Part shown: positions 1-11,937 of the stretch, piece after piece
Layout of the letters: each line of letters begins with the position of its first letter
Numbering within the stretch: the stretch's first letter is position 1
Source: Ephydatia muelleri
Lineage: Eukaryota; Porifera; Demospongiae; Spongillida; Spongillidae
Direction: 5' to 3'
Length of the DNA stretch: 64,000 nucleotides
Assembly: GCA_013339895.1 (NCBI GenBank)
Contig: JABACO010000002.1
Coordinates: forward strand, 17,454,171 to 17,518,170
The notes under the pieces: model-generated
Database searches by the model: none
What the model saw: only the letters and a program-made list of their open reading frames with translations
What the model was told of the DNA's origin: nothing
Translations under genes and position numbers: made by a program

Positions 1-1237
1 ATACTATCAGAGCAAGTGGCTACAGTGGATGATGACCAAGGGTCATTAGTGATCTCAAATGCGTGTGGTCAGGTGGGGAACCGCCTATGCCCACCATTGG
101 CCGAGTGCACTGGGAAGTCATGTGATCTGACCACACCCACGAGCGGGAATGGGAAGATTTCACACAACCTTAACCAGCAGCAGTCGGCACCGGAGAGAAG
201 ATCATTGGGACAGATTATGTCACCACCACCGGAGAGAAGATCATTGGGGCAGATTATGTCACTACTGAAAGGCACTGTAATGCCACCACCTCAGTCATCT
301 AGGTGAGCAGCAGTGGTGGTGGGAGGAGGGGGGGGGGGAAGAGAGAGATGGGAGTTGTGTGAGGTGTTGGGATGAAGTGGGGTAGATTATGATTTACCCT
401 GAACACTAAGTTTTTGCAAATTCTTTTGTGGTTGTGTTTGATCAATTTACCAATCACTCATTACAATTAATGAAATGCATCAGCAAAATTGCTTTGTTCT
501 ATGAAGTTATCAATGCCAATACCTTATCCTGAATTACAATGTTTAAACAACATTTCCCGTATTGTATAATAGAGGAATCCATATTGGATCACATCATTGC
601 ACAATAGTACTGGTGTGTCCCATTTTGTTGCCATAGCAATCCTGCCACTGCATCACATGAGGACGAGGGTTTTAAGCAAAGGAAACAGAGGAGGCTGTCT
701 GAGGTAGGTGTGGAATGAAGGTTTAGCATGTATGCGTGCCCGCTGTTTTCATTTGTGTGAAATGTCGATATGATTAGGATGAAAATATTTACCCCCACTT
801 TCCCATTCACCAAAAAAGATCCAGTGTAGTCCTGAGTTAATTGGTTAGGAGAACATGCTATGTCCTTAGTCACTTTAGTTTAGATGAAAATATTCAAGTC
901 ATCATCTTGTTTTTGGTACTTTCTTTTTTGGTTACTTTCTGGTACATGTAATGTATTTGTGCAGATGTTAACCAATCTCATTACACATGAGTTAAAACTG
1001 AATGCATCCTTTAAGAGTATGATTAGAAACTTCATGATTAGCGCATCATTTTTCTACTACTGCCACCTATGTTATGTTATAAACACCATAGTTTGCACTT
1101 ACCTGTTACGTTCATGCATTGTTAGGGTTAAGGGTTAAAGGGTGTATCAGTACTGAGGTTTCATTGAACACAGTGTGTAGTCAACAACAAATTGCATTCA
1201 GAGGTAACAAACTTGTGTATACGTTCCATTTGAATTG
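1..1237. other. Intergenic or 3' flank, no supported gene
   Basis: Nothing here reads as a gene. A unit of about 38 bases containing GAGAGAAGATCATTGGG occurs twice at about 191-268. The short open frames are repetitive or lack recognisable similarity, and the rest is AT-rich unique sequence. It may be the downstream flank of the minus-strand transporter or the tail of a gene lying to the left of the window. Confidence 0.5.
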
Positions 1238-1267
1238 CGGGGGGGGGGGGGGGGGGGGGGGGGGGGG
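1238..1267. repeat. Poly-G tract
   Basis: An uninterrupted run of about 29 G residues lies just beyond the stop codon of the transporter gene. Its true length is unreliable in any assembly. It could fall in or near the transporter 3' untranslated region. Confidence 0.9.
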
Positions 1268-1287
1268 AATTTGCACTTCAAGAGATA

Positions 1288-2892
1288 TTAAGTATTGTAA
1301 TAATTCTCAATAAACTGATATTCATCAATAACTTCACTCCTTTCCCGATACTTGTATTTGTGAGTTGTGCAGAATGTGAGTACAGTAACGAGGAGGGAAA
1401 CGGTGGCTCCAATGGTGTAGTACATGGAGCAGCAGCTGTAGCCTGGCCATAATGACAATGAAGCCAGGGACATGAATATCTGTTCGTAGCCAACTCCTAG
1501 CAGTATGTAGAGTCCATAAATGAAGTAGTAAAATCCAATGATCATTCCCCTCATCGGATATGGTGCTTGTGCAACTGTAAACTCCAGTATAGAGACTGCC
1601 GTTAAGGTGACGGCTAAACCATACATTTGGCCGGGCAGAACAAGAACCAAAGGTGAAATACTACCTATGGCTTGTACCTGGCCTGGAGATAGTGTGCTGT
1701 TGTAATAAGTCACAAACATACATTGGACGTTTTGCCTGTAGTGACCCACACCGTCAATGATAAGGTTGATTGCAAGGCTTGCTGAAATCAAGATTCCAGC
1801 TATCTTCATTTTGGTCATCATGTTAGGAAGATATCGATTTCCAAGCAGCGGATGAAGAACAAGCTCGTGAAGGGGGATGACGAGCATCATGAACAACTGT
1901 GGATTGTAAAAGATATCTGCTGTGATCAGATAGATGGAGTCTTTGCGGTTTATTGAGCTTTGCTGTGCACTTCCAAGATGAAGTGCAAATGCAGAGCTGA
2001 AGGATATGAAAAGTACAAAATGCATCAACATTATACATGCCAGAGAATAGAGTAGTCTGAAGAAAGTTTTCACATCTTCCACTTGTTCATTGGTGAATGG
2101 TCCTCCATATTTGTCCTTGCCCATATCCAGTCTTGATGGGGGACCTTCTTCCCAGTAAGTGAGGGCACTTCTATGTAAGGGAGTCTTGTGGTTCTTTGCA
2201 AACTGCAGTACCTTGAAGACACTAATGTAAGGACTGCGGCTTGGGGGCTCACGTATGAACTGGATATTGCAGTCACGTGCGCCTCTGCACAGTGCCAGGC
2301 ATACTATGAGCATCCCAGCACTGATCACCATGGAAATGGTCAACAACACAATACACGCATCCTTTGATGGCTGGTAGTGAAGTGGTAGTTTTAACAATAC
2401 CCTGCTCCACACATACCAGTGTATGAAGGAGCTGAGCTGGTCAGACGTTGCCTCAGGAAGTTGGTCTAAGCCAAACTGGAGAATGGTTCCTTCGAAAGAC
2501 GACATAGCGATAGAATGTAAGAAATACACAGCTATTCCTGCCCGCAGCAGCCAATCTTGCACTGGTCCAGCCGCGCTCAGAGTACTAATCAGACTGGCTG
2601 CCGAAGATGCCAGCAGTAGCGCGAAGCTGATGAAGATGCTGTAAGCGACCACCTTGTATCGACCAAACCGTATGTCAGCAAGAATCCCCGCGATGATGTA
2701 CAAGATTGCGGGAGCATTTTGAACAACATATGGTAGCCTTTCAGCAACAAGCTGATGTTTTTGATAGTGGATGCTAAGTACTTTCAGATAGGTAGCTATT
2801 GTGAAGTTGCTGGCTCCACCTAGAAGCACGTTACACACCAGAATCAAGCAAGCCTTCCAAGACTTGCAGTTCCGACGACATAAATGGGCCAT
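1288..2892 (-). CDS. SLC15/POT-family (PTR2) proton-coupled transporter, intronless
   Basis: The 534-residue open frame encodes a polytopic plasma-membrane protein with about 12 hydrophobic segments, the usual size for POT/SLC15 transporters, which move di- and tripeptides or related solutes with protons. The family is suggested by the cytosolic stretch YGGPFTNEQVEDVKTFFR near the middle, followed directly by a membrane segment, and by EFTVAQAPYPMRG near the C-terminus, the place where POT proteins carry an E-F-x-x-x-Q-(S/A)-P-x-x-M-(K/R)-G motif. The ATG at 2892 starts a short basic stretch followed at once by the first hydrophobic helix, so no cleaved signal is apparent. The gene is a single exon, and no paralogue is in the window. 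The classical proton-coupling ExxER motif of helix 1 is not evident, so substrate and coupling are uncertain. A consensus CRE lies about 120 bases upstream. Confidence 0.8.
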   Translation of the reverse strand: MAHLCRRNCKSWKACLILVCNVLLGGASNFTIATYLKVLSIHYQKHQLVAERLPYVVQNAPAILYIIAGILADIRFGRYKVVAYSIFISFALLLASSAASLISTLSAAGPVQDWLLRAGIAVYFLHSIAMSSFEGTILQFGLDQLPEATSDQLSSFIHWYVWSRVLLKLPLHYQPSKDACIVLLTISMVISAGMLIVCLALCRGARDCNIQFIREPPSRSPYISVFKVLQFAKNHKTPLHRSALTYWEEGPPSRLDMGKDKYGGPFTNEQVEDVKTFFRLLYSLACIMLMHFVLFISFSSAFALHLGSAQQSSINRKDSIYLITADIFYNPQLFMMLVIPLHELVLHPLLGNRYLPNMMTKMKIAGILISASLAINLIIDGVGHYRQNVQCMFVTYYNSTLSPGQVQAIGSISPLVLVLPGQMYGLAVTLTAVSILEFTVAQAPYPMRGMIIGFYYFIYGLYILLGVGYEQIFMSLASLSLWPGYSCCSMYYTIGATVSLLVTVLTFCTTHKYKYRERSEVIDEYQFIENYYNT

Positions 2893-3008
2893 CTCCCTTG
2901 AATGGTCCGGCTCTCCGTTCTGTACTGTGTAACGCGTGGTTATTCCAGCCTTTTGTGAAAGCTTTCGGTTAAGAATGACCTAGTCCCAAAAACCACGCTG
3001 TATTTCCA

Positions 3009-3016
3009 TGACGTCA
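3009..3016. promoter_or_regulatory. Consensus CRE (CREB/ATF) site
   Basis: The palindrome TGACGTCA is a perfect cAMP-response element. It lies 117 bases upstream of the minus-strand transporter ATG, a plausible promoter position. A second TGACG half-site follows about 10 bases later. Function is inferred from sequence only. Confidence 0.45.
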
Positions 3017-3208
3017 CTCTATGACGCAGTCCTGAGCGTTGCGGCGGTACACCTAGTTGTACAATAATGCCACATGGTAACTGCACCAGAAATGAAATCC
3101 AACAGCACCTGCACGTTTGTCATGCATTTTTAGCGCTGGGCTGAAATAGGTATGGTCTAGTTCTGTCTACAAACTTCTAACCACGTTTCCAAAGTGAGGT
3201 CCTCTGAG

Positions 3209-3367
3209 CACAGGGGAAAAACGCGTCGAATCACGTTATGATTTTCAAATGATTTTTCACTTACATTCTGTAACAGAATGTTTACATTATGTTACAGTCT
3301 GTAAACATTCTGTAAGTGAAAAATCATTTGAAAATCATAAAGTGATTCGACGCGTTTTTTCCCTGTG
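3209..3367. mobile_element. 159-bp inverted-repeat element (CACTA-like MITE)
   Basis: The two halves are near-perfect inverted repeats with almost no loop. The left end begins CACAGGGGAAAAACGCGTCG and the right end closes with its complement, ending TTTTTTCCCTGTG. The direct repeat GAG flanks both ends (3206-3208 and 3368-3370). CACAG fits the CMCWR termini and the 3-bp target duplication of the CACTA/EnSpm superfamily. There is no coding capacity, so it would be non-autonomous. Superfamily assignment is inference. Confidence 0.7.
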
Positions 3368-4737
3368 GAGGCATGCCAGGTATACGACTGGGGAGCTTCA
3401 CAAACTGGGTAGACGTTTCTAGAAGGAACAAGACCTTACCTGTTTCACCCCAGAGCTTAAAACATACGTGTGATGTTGGATTTCAGTTTCGATACCCATT
3501 GCGCGCGTTCGTGGTAGTACTAAGGCGATAAACAACTGCATTTATGTATCGCGATTATTAAAATGTTATCGCGACTAACGAGAGACGCTTCGCGATTAAC
3601 GTATGCGGACGTGAACGGATAAAATATACAACATCGTACTTGTTTCCTTTATGCAGAGCTGCTTGAAAGAACAAGTTTACACATGAACATTGTTCAATTT
3701 AAGCTTATACTACAGAAATTTAGAATATGCATTGCTGTGCCTAGTCCCCATCTCTTCTTGAGCCTAGTCCCCATCTTTTCTTGTGCAATATATTTTTTGG
3801 CAGTTGAAAATACCCTTTCTGAAGGAGCTGTAGATGCTGGGATCACCAGATCCTTTTTGTGCAAGCCTTGAATAATCGAAAAAGATTTTCACCACATCAG
3901 CAAAAGGTCATCTTTGCGAAAGTTTTGATCCTTCAGGTATGTGTTCTTCTGTTTGATCACCAAGAGCAAAAACTTCATCATACTTACGTAAGAATTTTAA
4001 TCCAATACTTGAGGCAGGCATGCAGGGCACAACCAGACCTAGTGACCAGCTAGTGTGTAGGGTTGAGAATTGGGGCACTGTTGGCCAAACCCTGCAGCAC
4101 TTGATGCTTCTCCACTTTAAAAAAAAAACAACAATATGTTTGAAGTGAGTGTAATGGCCAGGGCAGCTGCTGAGTGCAGCCAGGAAGCTCGCTAACAACA
4201 CCCCTAAATGTCCTGATTTAGGGTGAGAGTGTGTTCCACTGGTGGTCGAAGCCTTTGAAGTTTGGGGCAAGCATGCTCTTTGCACCTTCTCTCGCTTGGC
4301 TACTCGGCTAGCCACTCAAACCTGTTCCCACAAATCAGTTGTGTTGCACACCATGTATGCCAAGCAGAACACACATCTTGTTTGTTCCAATGCCTTGCAG
4401 GGCATTTCTGGCCCAGGATGGCCCACAGTGTCAGTGATGTCACAGACATCGTTCATCAACAATAGTTTGTGTTTGTATATGTCCGTGTTTCTTATGTATG
4501 AATGTAATTACGTTGTATGTATTATCAAATAATAATTAAGAAGTAAGAATTGTTTTCTTATTAAAAAATAAATACACATAAATGATAAATGACAGTAACA
4601 ACACTAATTAAATACAAGATTCAGCTCTATGAATTATTATTAATTATTTCATTGTGGATTGAATATCGCTATTTAATTCATATATTGCAATTGCTTAACA
4701 CTGGTGACGTAAAAACATTACTACATACAAACGTGTC
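3368..4737. other. Intergenic, no supported gene
   Basis: AT-rich unique sequence with short open frames but no recognisable protein family or coherent splice chain. The N-terminal exons of the ZGRF1-type gene downstream, including its expected DUF2439-like start, were looked for here and not found. Confidence 0.5.
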
Positions 4738-4852
4738 ATCCCACGAGTGTAGGGATAAATATCCCACGAGTGTAGGGATAAATATCCCACGAGTGTAGGG
4801 ATAAATATCCCACGAGTGTAGGGATAAATATCCCACAAGTGTAGGGATAAAT
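4738..4852. repeat. 23-bp tandem repeat, 5 copies
   Basis: Five head-to-tail units of ATCCCACGAGTGTAGGGATA plus AAT, nearly identical (one G-to-A change in the last unit). Each unit contains the short inverted pair ATCCC / GGGAT. Confidence 0.9.
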
Positions 4853-5623
4853 ATTATTTATTTGAGTATGACAGATTAAAGAAAGCTCTGACAAGCACCA
4901 AGCCATCGTGGGGGTAGGCCCATGAGCCCTAAGTATCAGGTCCTTCCATCGCTAGTCCGTTCAAATGATTGCACCGATGACTTTTCTCCTTGAAGACACA
5001 AAGCAAAAAGCTAGCTTTTCGTAGAGTGCTGTGCTTCGTAGTCTGACTAGGGTCTGTTTAGTTTTAGCATGGTCAAGCTATCAATTACTATGTACAAATC
5101 TTGATCAAACGTCTCACTGTTGTTTCATTGGTTGAACTAATGTATGCCATGCAGCTAGCTAACAACTTCAATGGCTTATAAAATACACTGCCTGAATCAT
5201 TGGATTTTCTCTCTAAATAACAATTTGGCAGGCTCATGTCTTTTCCTTCACCTCTCTGGCGAAGGTTTCTTTGGCATCAAATTGAAGCTCAGTAAATTAT
5301 GGTAATCATTTAACAAGGTGGTTAAGGGTTAAATATGAAGCACATTGAAAGTACAGAATAGTTACCTGCAGATATTGGTTTGGCGGACATGTACTTCACA
5401 CTGTAAACAACTACTGGTACTTGAAATCAGCAGTTAACAAAATGGCTGCCACGTGTGATATGTGATAATGCTGTGGTGCTAGCCAAGGAGGAAGTAAAGT
5501 TACGTATCTCGTTGCCATTGGATACAGACCCCATTACTGTAAAACTAAAGAGCTGTGTATGAAAAAGAAAAAGGCAATCCTTCCTTCACACTAATACAGT
5601 TTCTTCTCTCCCATAAGATGCCT

Positions 5624-5759
5624 GGCAGTGCCTGGTGTGCCAACAGCTTTGCATAAGGGCAGTGCCTGGTGTGCCAACAGCTTTGCATAAGGGCAGTACC
5701 TGGTGTGCCAACAGCTTTGCATAAGGGCAGTACCTGGTGTGCCAACAGCTTTGCATAAG
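5624..5759. repeat. 34-bp tandem repeat, 4 copies
   Basis: Four nearly identical units each containing CCTGGTGTGCCAACAGCTTT and TGCATAAG. The minus-strand open frame through it is a by-product of the repeat. Confidence 0.9.
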
Positions 5760-6575
5760 GGCAGATGTGTGACAATGAATCAGCTAAAGTAAAGATGATG
5801 TTTGGCATGATATGGTGACCCACCAATTCAAGTTGCTGTAACACATACACACAACAAGGCTAGCTCAATCATCGATTGAACCTTCTTTCAAATTGCCAGG
5901 TTGCCCATCTAAAAATAGCCACCCAGTTGAATCTGCTGTAAGGTCATCACTTGGACTCCTAGGTTATCATACATCAGCTTGCTGACACCACTGCTATAGG
6001 GCAAAGATGGACATCAGAGTCTTGCTGACTCATTTTAAAACAAGTATTGGTGAAGGTTGTTGTATGTCTTGGAGATATTGATATGCCAACATGAAGAGAC
6101 CATCAGTACTATTGATATTGAAATACAACGTCTAAGTCTCTTTAACCCTGAGCAACATGAATCACACATGTCACACACACATCACATATCACACATATCA
6201 CACATCACATATCGCACACATCACACATTTCAGATGACTATGTTCATTTCGCACCTTGTAGTGGTTTCCTACTGACAATCAATTGTGTTTGTCACTATTG
6301 GTGACCAGGCCCTACCCCTTTGTAGTAGTTCTCAAGTGCTATGTGTGCCTGTTGAGACATCATAGCAGCAGCTCTAAGTGATGCTGGGTATAGTGAATTA
6401 CTTATATGTGTAATGCCTTCAAGGGAGGTATAGGTGGGCGGGGCATTACCCTCTGTCCGAGGTAGGTGGAGTCATTTCTTAGTTTAGCTTCATAGCATCT
6501 GTAAGTAGCACCTTCTACTGGCAGTCATGTTTGTCATCCCTCTCCCTCCCTCCCTCCCTCTTGACTTGCCCACAG

Positions 6576-8277
6576 AGCCCAGAGGCACACTTCAGTCATC
6601 TTGATTTCCCTGACCACACCCCTACCCATCAAGGCCACACCCCTGTGATTGAAGGTCACACCCCTACATCTCAAGACCACACCTTGAACTTTGCTACATC
6701 ACAGAACGAAGGTACTTTATCTCTCCAAATTAGGTTGCTAAGCAACTTGTGTTTATTATGCTTATGTACAGATGATGCATCATCATGTCAATTGGTTGTT
6801 TCATAAGTACTGTTAGGACAACTAGAGAGGCCACACCCCTCTCTCATTTTATGTGTACTTCATCTGGTGCTCACCTAGACATTGCATCACCTACCTCATC
6901 ACACCTAGATGGAATGCTACCCTTAATGACCACCTCATCTGACTCAGGTGACCCTCATATCCTTAATGACCACCTCATCTCATCTGACTCAGGTGACCCC
7001 ATACTACCCTTAGTGACCATCTCATCTGACTCAGGTGATCCCATACTACCCTTAGTGACCATCTCATCTCATCTGACTCAAGTGACCCCATACTACCCTT
7101 AGTGACCATCTCATCTGACTCAAGTGACCCCATACCACCCTTAATGACCATCTCATCTGACTCAGGTGACCCCATACTACCCTTAGTGACCATCTCATCT
7201 GACTCAGGTGACCCCATACTACCCTTAGTGACCATCTCATCTGACTCAGGTGACCTCATACTACCCTTAGTGACCATCTCATCTGACTCAAGTGACCCCA
7301 TACTATCTCTAATGACCACCTCATCTCACCCAGGTGGTGTATCATCCCTAATGACCACCTCATCTGAGCACCTAATGACCATGTCACATGAATACCTCCT
7401 GGATGGTGGTCATAACTATGAAAAAGGAGGTGTTGTATTTCAAACTGCACCGACTGGGCATGGCCATTGTCTTGTTCCGATATTCACTGGTCCAGATGAG
7501 TGGGCCGAAACCACACCTCCTTTGTCCTTGCTCAAACCCACACCTACCCCCTTATTCCACGCTGCACAGTTTTTGAGCCGATCGTTTGAGCCAGGGGATT
7601 TCCCTGCTGCCAGTGAGCCAGGGGATTTCCCTGCTGCCAGCGAGATGTCCACTTACTCACACAACACATGTGAGACTGACCCTCCAAAGGTGACCTTATT
7701 GGACCCTGTTGAAGAGGGAATGACAGCATCTCACCCTGTTGGTGGAAGAATGAATCAATGTGACCCTCCTAGTGAAGGACTAGATCAATACGACCTCTTT
7801 GATGAAGAACTGGACCCTCTTGAGGAGGGATTGGACCCTCTTGATGAAGGATTGAACCCTCTTGGTGAAGGACTGGACCCTCTTGGTGAAGGAGTGTGTC
7901 AGCGGGACCACTCAGGTAGAGGAATGGAGGGCCCAGTTGACCCTCCTAGTGAAGGGCATGATAAAGGAACGACCGATAGTGTCCCGTTGGTTAGAAGCTC
8001 TTATCCGCCTCATGTTGCTGGCAAAGAGAGGACTTGTGCACCTGTGTTGTTGCCAGGGTTGGGTGAGGCTGGGGACCAGGCAGAGGGTGCCCCTCCTATC
8101 AGGTACACAGTTGTTCCACCATCCTGTGGGAAGCCCAGATGTGCCAGCAGGCTGCTGAAGAAGTCAAAAAAAGTCTTTAATTCGCCTTACCTGTTGCCCA
8201 ATAAGCAGCCTGTGGCAGGACTTCAGAAGTCAAGGGTTTCCAAATCTGATCTCTGTGAAGCCCCAGGAACCATGCAG
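6576..8277 (+). CDS. ZGRF1: ZGRF1-type gene, N-terminal Ser/Asp-rich repetitive region (exon limits partly uncertain)
   Basis: The last part, about 7102-8277, is one long open exon that ends ATGCAG|GTGACA in phase 0 and joins cleanly to the exon at 8785. It is low-complexity: a 42-base minisatellite encoding roughly DSGDPILPLVTISS per unit, then SEPGDFPAA twice, then about four copies of an acidic DPLxEGL unit (7807-7895). A likely upstream exon is 6576-6711 (acceptor CCCACAG, donor GAAG|GTACTT), with its own HTPxxQG repeats. The frame between 6712 and 7102 does not close: two 5-base insertions inside the minisatellite shift it. They may be sequencing errors, a hidden intron or real. Vertebrate ZGRF1 also has a long poorly conserved region before its GRF finger, which supports placing this here. 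The true start codon is unresolved and may be left of 6.5 kb. Confidence 0.55.
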
Positions 8278-8784
8278 GTGACATGATGGGGTGCTTTCAT
8301 GTGTTTGATGGGGACACTGTACTATTGTATTTTTAATTGCTGCATGGTGTGTGTGTGTGCTTTGTATGAGTGTGGTGTGTGGAAGGGAAAACACAGGTTG
8401 GTGCGTAGGGAATGTGGCATTGAGGCATGAAGTGAGTCCGAAGGGGGAAAGGGATAGTGGGCTGTGTCATTGAGATGGTGTAGCAGCCTCTGATCTCTGA
8501 GGGGATGTGTGACGGCCTCTGATCTCTGAGGGGGATGTGTGGGGAACATGTTGTAACACTGATGGTTGTAACATGTAAGTTGCATGCTTAACAAACACGG
8601 TGACATGTACAGACACTTGTGACATGGGCTTCCTTACCCTCCTTTACCCTCCTTTACCTTCCTTTACCCTCCTTTACCCTCCTTTACCCTCCTTTACTCT
8701 CCTTTACCCTCCTCTACCCTCCTCTCCCTACACCTCCCACCACTTTCCCTCCTCTCCTTCCCTCCTCCCCTCTCCTCCCCGTAG

Positions 8785-10144
8785 TTGAATCTTGGGGGCA
8801 AGCTCCACTTTCCCTGTAAGGAGCAGTGCCTGCAGGGGGAGGTGCCCACCAGAAATACAGTCATACCACACAGCTTCCAAGATGTCTTCCACTACAAAAG
8901 TGTTCTCTCTTGTGCTGTGAGAGGTAAGGATTTTGAAAAGGCAGCTTTGAGGGGGTTAAATGATGTGCTCTAGGCAAATATGTGTCCAACCTCCGTCTTT
9001 AAATACATGTATGTTGCATCTTAAAATAATATTATATGCTTCTTAATGCCCACCTCTTACCTTGACTCCATTTTCCAGTGTCTCCATTTTCCCGTGTCTC
9101 CATTCTCCCATGTATCCATTCTCCCATGTCTCCATTCTACCATGTCTCCATTCTCCCACTCTCCATCTCTCCCCAGAGCACCTGAACATAATTCTCTTCA
9201 CTCACTCGCGTCGCTACCACCAGGCCATGGTCAGAGTGGACATGTCGGCCATTGACAGTCCACACCTCCACACGGGCACCAGCCCACCACCACACCCATC
9301 ACCAGCCACACCTCACTGCAGCCATGGTCCAGCACTCCTTAGGGTGGTGAAGAAGGCGGGGCCTAACCAGGGCAGGATGTTCTACACATGCTCAGCTGGT
9401 GGCCAGGAACATTGCAAGGTGTGCAGGATGGGGAGGAGGTACCAGGGGAATAGAAGCTCTGGGGAGGAGGAGGTATGATATGTGCAGGATGGGGAGGAGG
9501 TACCGGGGAATATAAGCTCTGGGGAGGAGGAGGTATGGTGTGTGCAGGGTGGGGAGGAGGTACCGGGGAATATAAGCTCTGGGGAGGAGGAGATATGGTG
9601 TGTGCAGGATGGGGAGGAGGTACCGGGGAATATAAGCTCTGGGGAGGAGGAGGTATGGTGTGTGCAGGATGGGGAGGAGGTACCGGGGAATAGAAGCTCT
9701 TGGGAGGAGGTGGCAAGGTGTATGCAGGATGGGAAGGGTGGGAAGGCTGGGGAAGGAGGCAGTGAAATATTGTTATGTTTGCACCTTATATGTCGTGTAT
9801 CCTGTGTAATGTTCTATTTTTATTTCACCTCTTTCTCATCTACCTCCTCCCCTCTCTCCCTCTTCCCCATCCCTCTTCACCTTCTCTCTCCTCCTCCTCC
9901 CCACCCCTCTCCCTCTTCTTCTTTCCTCTCCTCTTCCCCATCCCGTTCCTTCCTCTTCCCCTTCCTTCCCACCACTTCAATGTACGCTGTAGTTTTTTAA
10001 ATGGCTTGACAAGACCCAGGGAGATCAAGGTAACCGTGGCGACAAGAGCACCCCATTAATGAAACCTAGCAGTGGTCATGAGTTAGATACTTTCCTCAAA
10101 GCCAATGGAGTCAGCTTCTATTCATCTTGCCAGCTTGTTGTCAG
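8785..10144 (+). CDS. ZGRF1: ZGRF1-type gene, conserved pre-GRF segment and GRF zinc finger (exons 8785-8923, 9177-9418, 9993-10144)
   Basis: Three exons join in frame (phases 0, 1, 0, 2). The first encodes VIPHSFQDVFHYKSVL and the second opens with EHLNIILF, a block I recognise from ZGRF1 just before its zinc finger. The finger runs CSHGPALLRVVKKAGPNQGR, then FYTC, HCK, and across the intron FFKW. This matches the GRF finger pattern C-x-H...GpNxGRxFYxC...C-x-FFxW, a nucleic-acid-binding module. The segment NGVSFYSSCQLVVR follows. The split between HCK and FFKW falls exactly on the splice junction, and continuous reading through 10030-10072 rules out the apparent donor there. The intron after 9418 begins with a 60-bp minisatellite. 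Confidence 0.85.
9419..9735. repeat. 60-bp minisatellite starting at a splice donor, about 5 copies
   Basis: The unit begins GTGTGCAGGATGGGGAGGAG and includes GAATATAAGCTCTGGGGAGG. The first copy starts at the 5' splice site of the GRF-finger exon, so every later unit repeats the same GTGTGCAGG context. Both strands are open through it because the unit length is divisible by three; neither frame is a gene. Confidence 0.9.
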
Positions 10145-11761
10145 GTATGACTGCTTGTTTTTGCAAGTTTGCATGCATATGGATGCATATAGGACCCAAG
10201 TCACTGTTCAATCACTGTTTCTTTCTATTAATACTTCTGGCAGCTGTAGGTTTGTTTGATTGTTTTGCCATGACACTACAGCAGCTGTCTAGAATGCTCC
10301 CCCAGAATGTAACATGCCTACGCTTTTCCCATACCATTTGACCATAAGTTGTTTGGCCACATAGAGGATAGGCAGGCACCACAGCTGGCGGATTGCAACC
10401 CACAGGGACCAACGATAAGCACTGGCTGGCTACCCCAACCTGATTTGAGGCTATAGGGTGGGGCAACCCACCAATAATATCAATAATGGTATGCATGCTA
10501 GTGTACCAGTCTGGAGTGCATAGCAAGATGGAGGTGGAGGTGGTGGTGATGGTGATGGTGATGGCGATGGTGGAGGTGGTGGTGATGGTGGTGGGTCAGG
10601 TGACTGAATGCACACTGCAGTGAGGTTGTTACCTGCGGCTGAGAGAGTTAGTGTTCTTTCCTTCACCCACGTGTGTGGTGCCTTGGACCAGATTGCAAAA
10701 CCAAGTCTGGGTGGTTATATGTAAGTTTTTTGTTTGAAAGACAACTTTACATGTAGATGGTTACCTTATGAGGGGCTTGTACCATGATCATCTCATTCCC
10801 CCCACATTTAACAGTGTGTACCACCCTAAAAAATAATAGCCAGTAGAGGAAGGGAATGAGCTATGATTAGTACAGTGTGGTACCCTACTAGCCAGTAGAG
10901 GAAGGGAATGAGCTATGATTAGTACAGTGTGGTAGCCTACCAGTAGAGGAAGGGAATGAGCTATGATTAGTACAGTGTGGTACCCTACTAGGGAGCTCTG
11001 GTCAGGTAGTGCTGTCTCCTCCTTAGCACTGTACATCATTGTGTGTGGGTGCTGTTAAAGTACATGTGGGGGGGGTGGGGGGTGGTACACATGTGTGTGT
11101 GTGTGTGTGTGTGTGTGTATACTTGTGTGTGTATGTGTGTATGTGTGTGTATGTATGTGTTTACATACATGTGTGCATACATATGTTCACAAGCATTTAC
11201 ATGTACGTGTACATGTATGTCTGCACAGCTTATCTGTGTCTATATGTGTCTATGTGCACAAGCTTTTGTATACATGTACATGTCTGTGTATACATTTGCA
11301 ATCGCTAATTTGTACAAGTGTGTGTGCCTGTGAATACATAGCTAGTTTGTGTGTCACTGTGCAAGCATGTGTGTGTTTGTGTGCACAGCTATGTGTGTTT
11401 GTGTGCACAGCTATGTGTGTTTGTGTATGTGTGTGTGTGTGCACAGCTATGTGTGTGTGTGTTTGTGTGTGTGTGCACAGCTATGTGTGTGTTTGTGTGT
11501 GTGTGTGCACAGCTATGTGTGTGCACAGCTATGTGTGTATGTGTGTGTGTGTGTGTGTGCACAGCTATGTGTGTGTGTGTTTGTGTGTGTGTGTGCACAG
11601 CTATGTGTGTGCACAGCTATGTGTGTGTGCACAGCTATGTGTGTGTGTGTTTGTGTGTGTGTGTGTGCACAGCTATGTGTGTGCACAGCTATGTGTGTGC
11701 ACAGCTAGGTGTGTATGTGTATGTGTGTGGTGTGTGTGTGCACAGCTGTGTGTGTGTGTAA

Positions 11762-11799
<38 letters not shown>

Positions 11800-11937
11800 A
11801 CAGCTATACATGTATAGAGGAGCGCACTGATGTGGGTGTGCCTTCACTTGCAGGAGCTCTTCGGATGGACCTATTCCTGGCAGGGTGAGGTACTGTGATC
11901 ATATTCATTACTGTCTCATTGGCTGCTTTGGACACAG
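10145..11937. repeat. ZGRF1-type intron filled with repeats
   Basis: This 1.8-kb intron holds GGTGAT repeats (about 10530-10600), a unit of about 50 bases in three copies near 10842-10995 (core GAAGGGAATGAGCTATGATT), and a long GT microsatellite at 11090-11812. The microsatellite is regularly interrupted by GCACAGCTATG, making it a higher-order minisatellite. Long CVCV-type frames here are repeat artefacts. Confidence 0.8.

Noticed and set aside
10644..10720. Possible exon with QNQVWVVI before a GTAAGT donor
   Set aside because: The exon at 11938 joins 10144 directly in phase and gives the conserved order; the WVIS block is at 12094.
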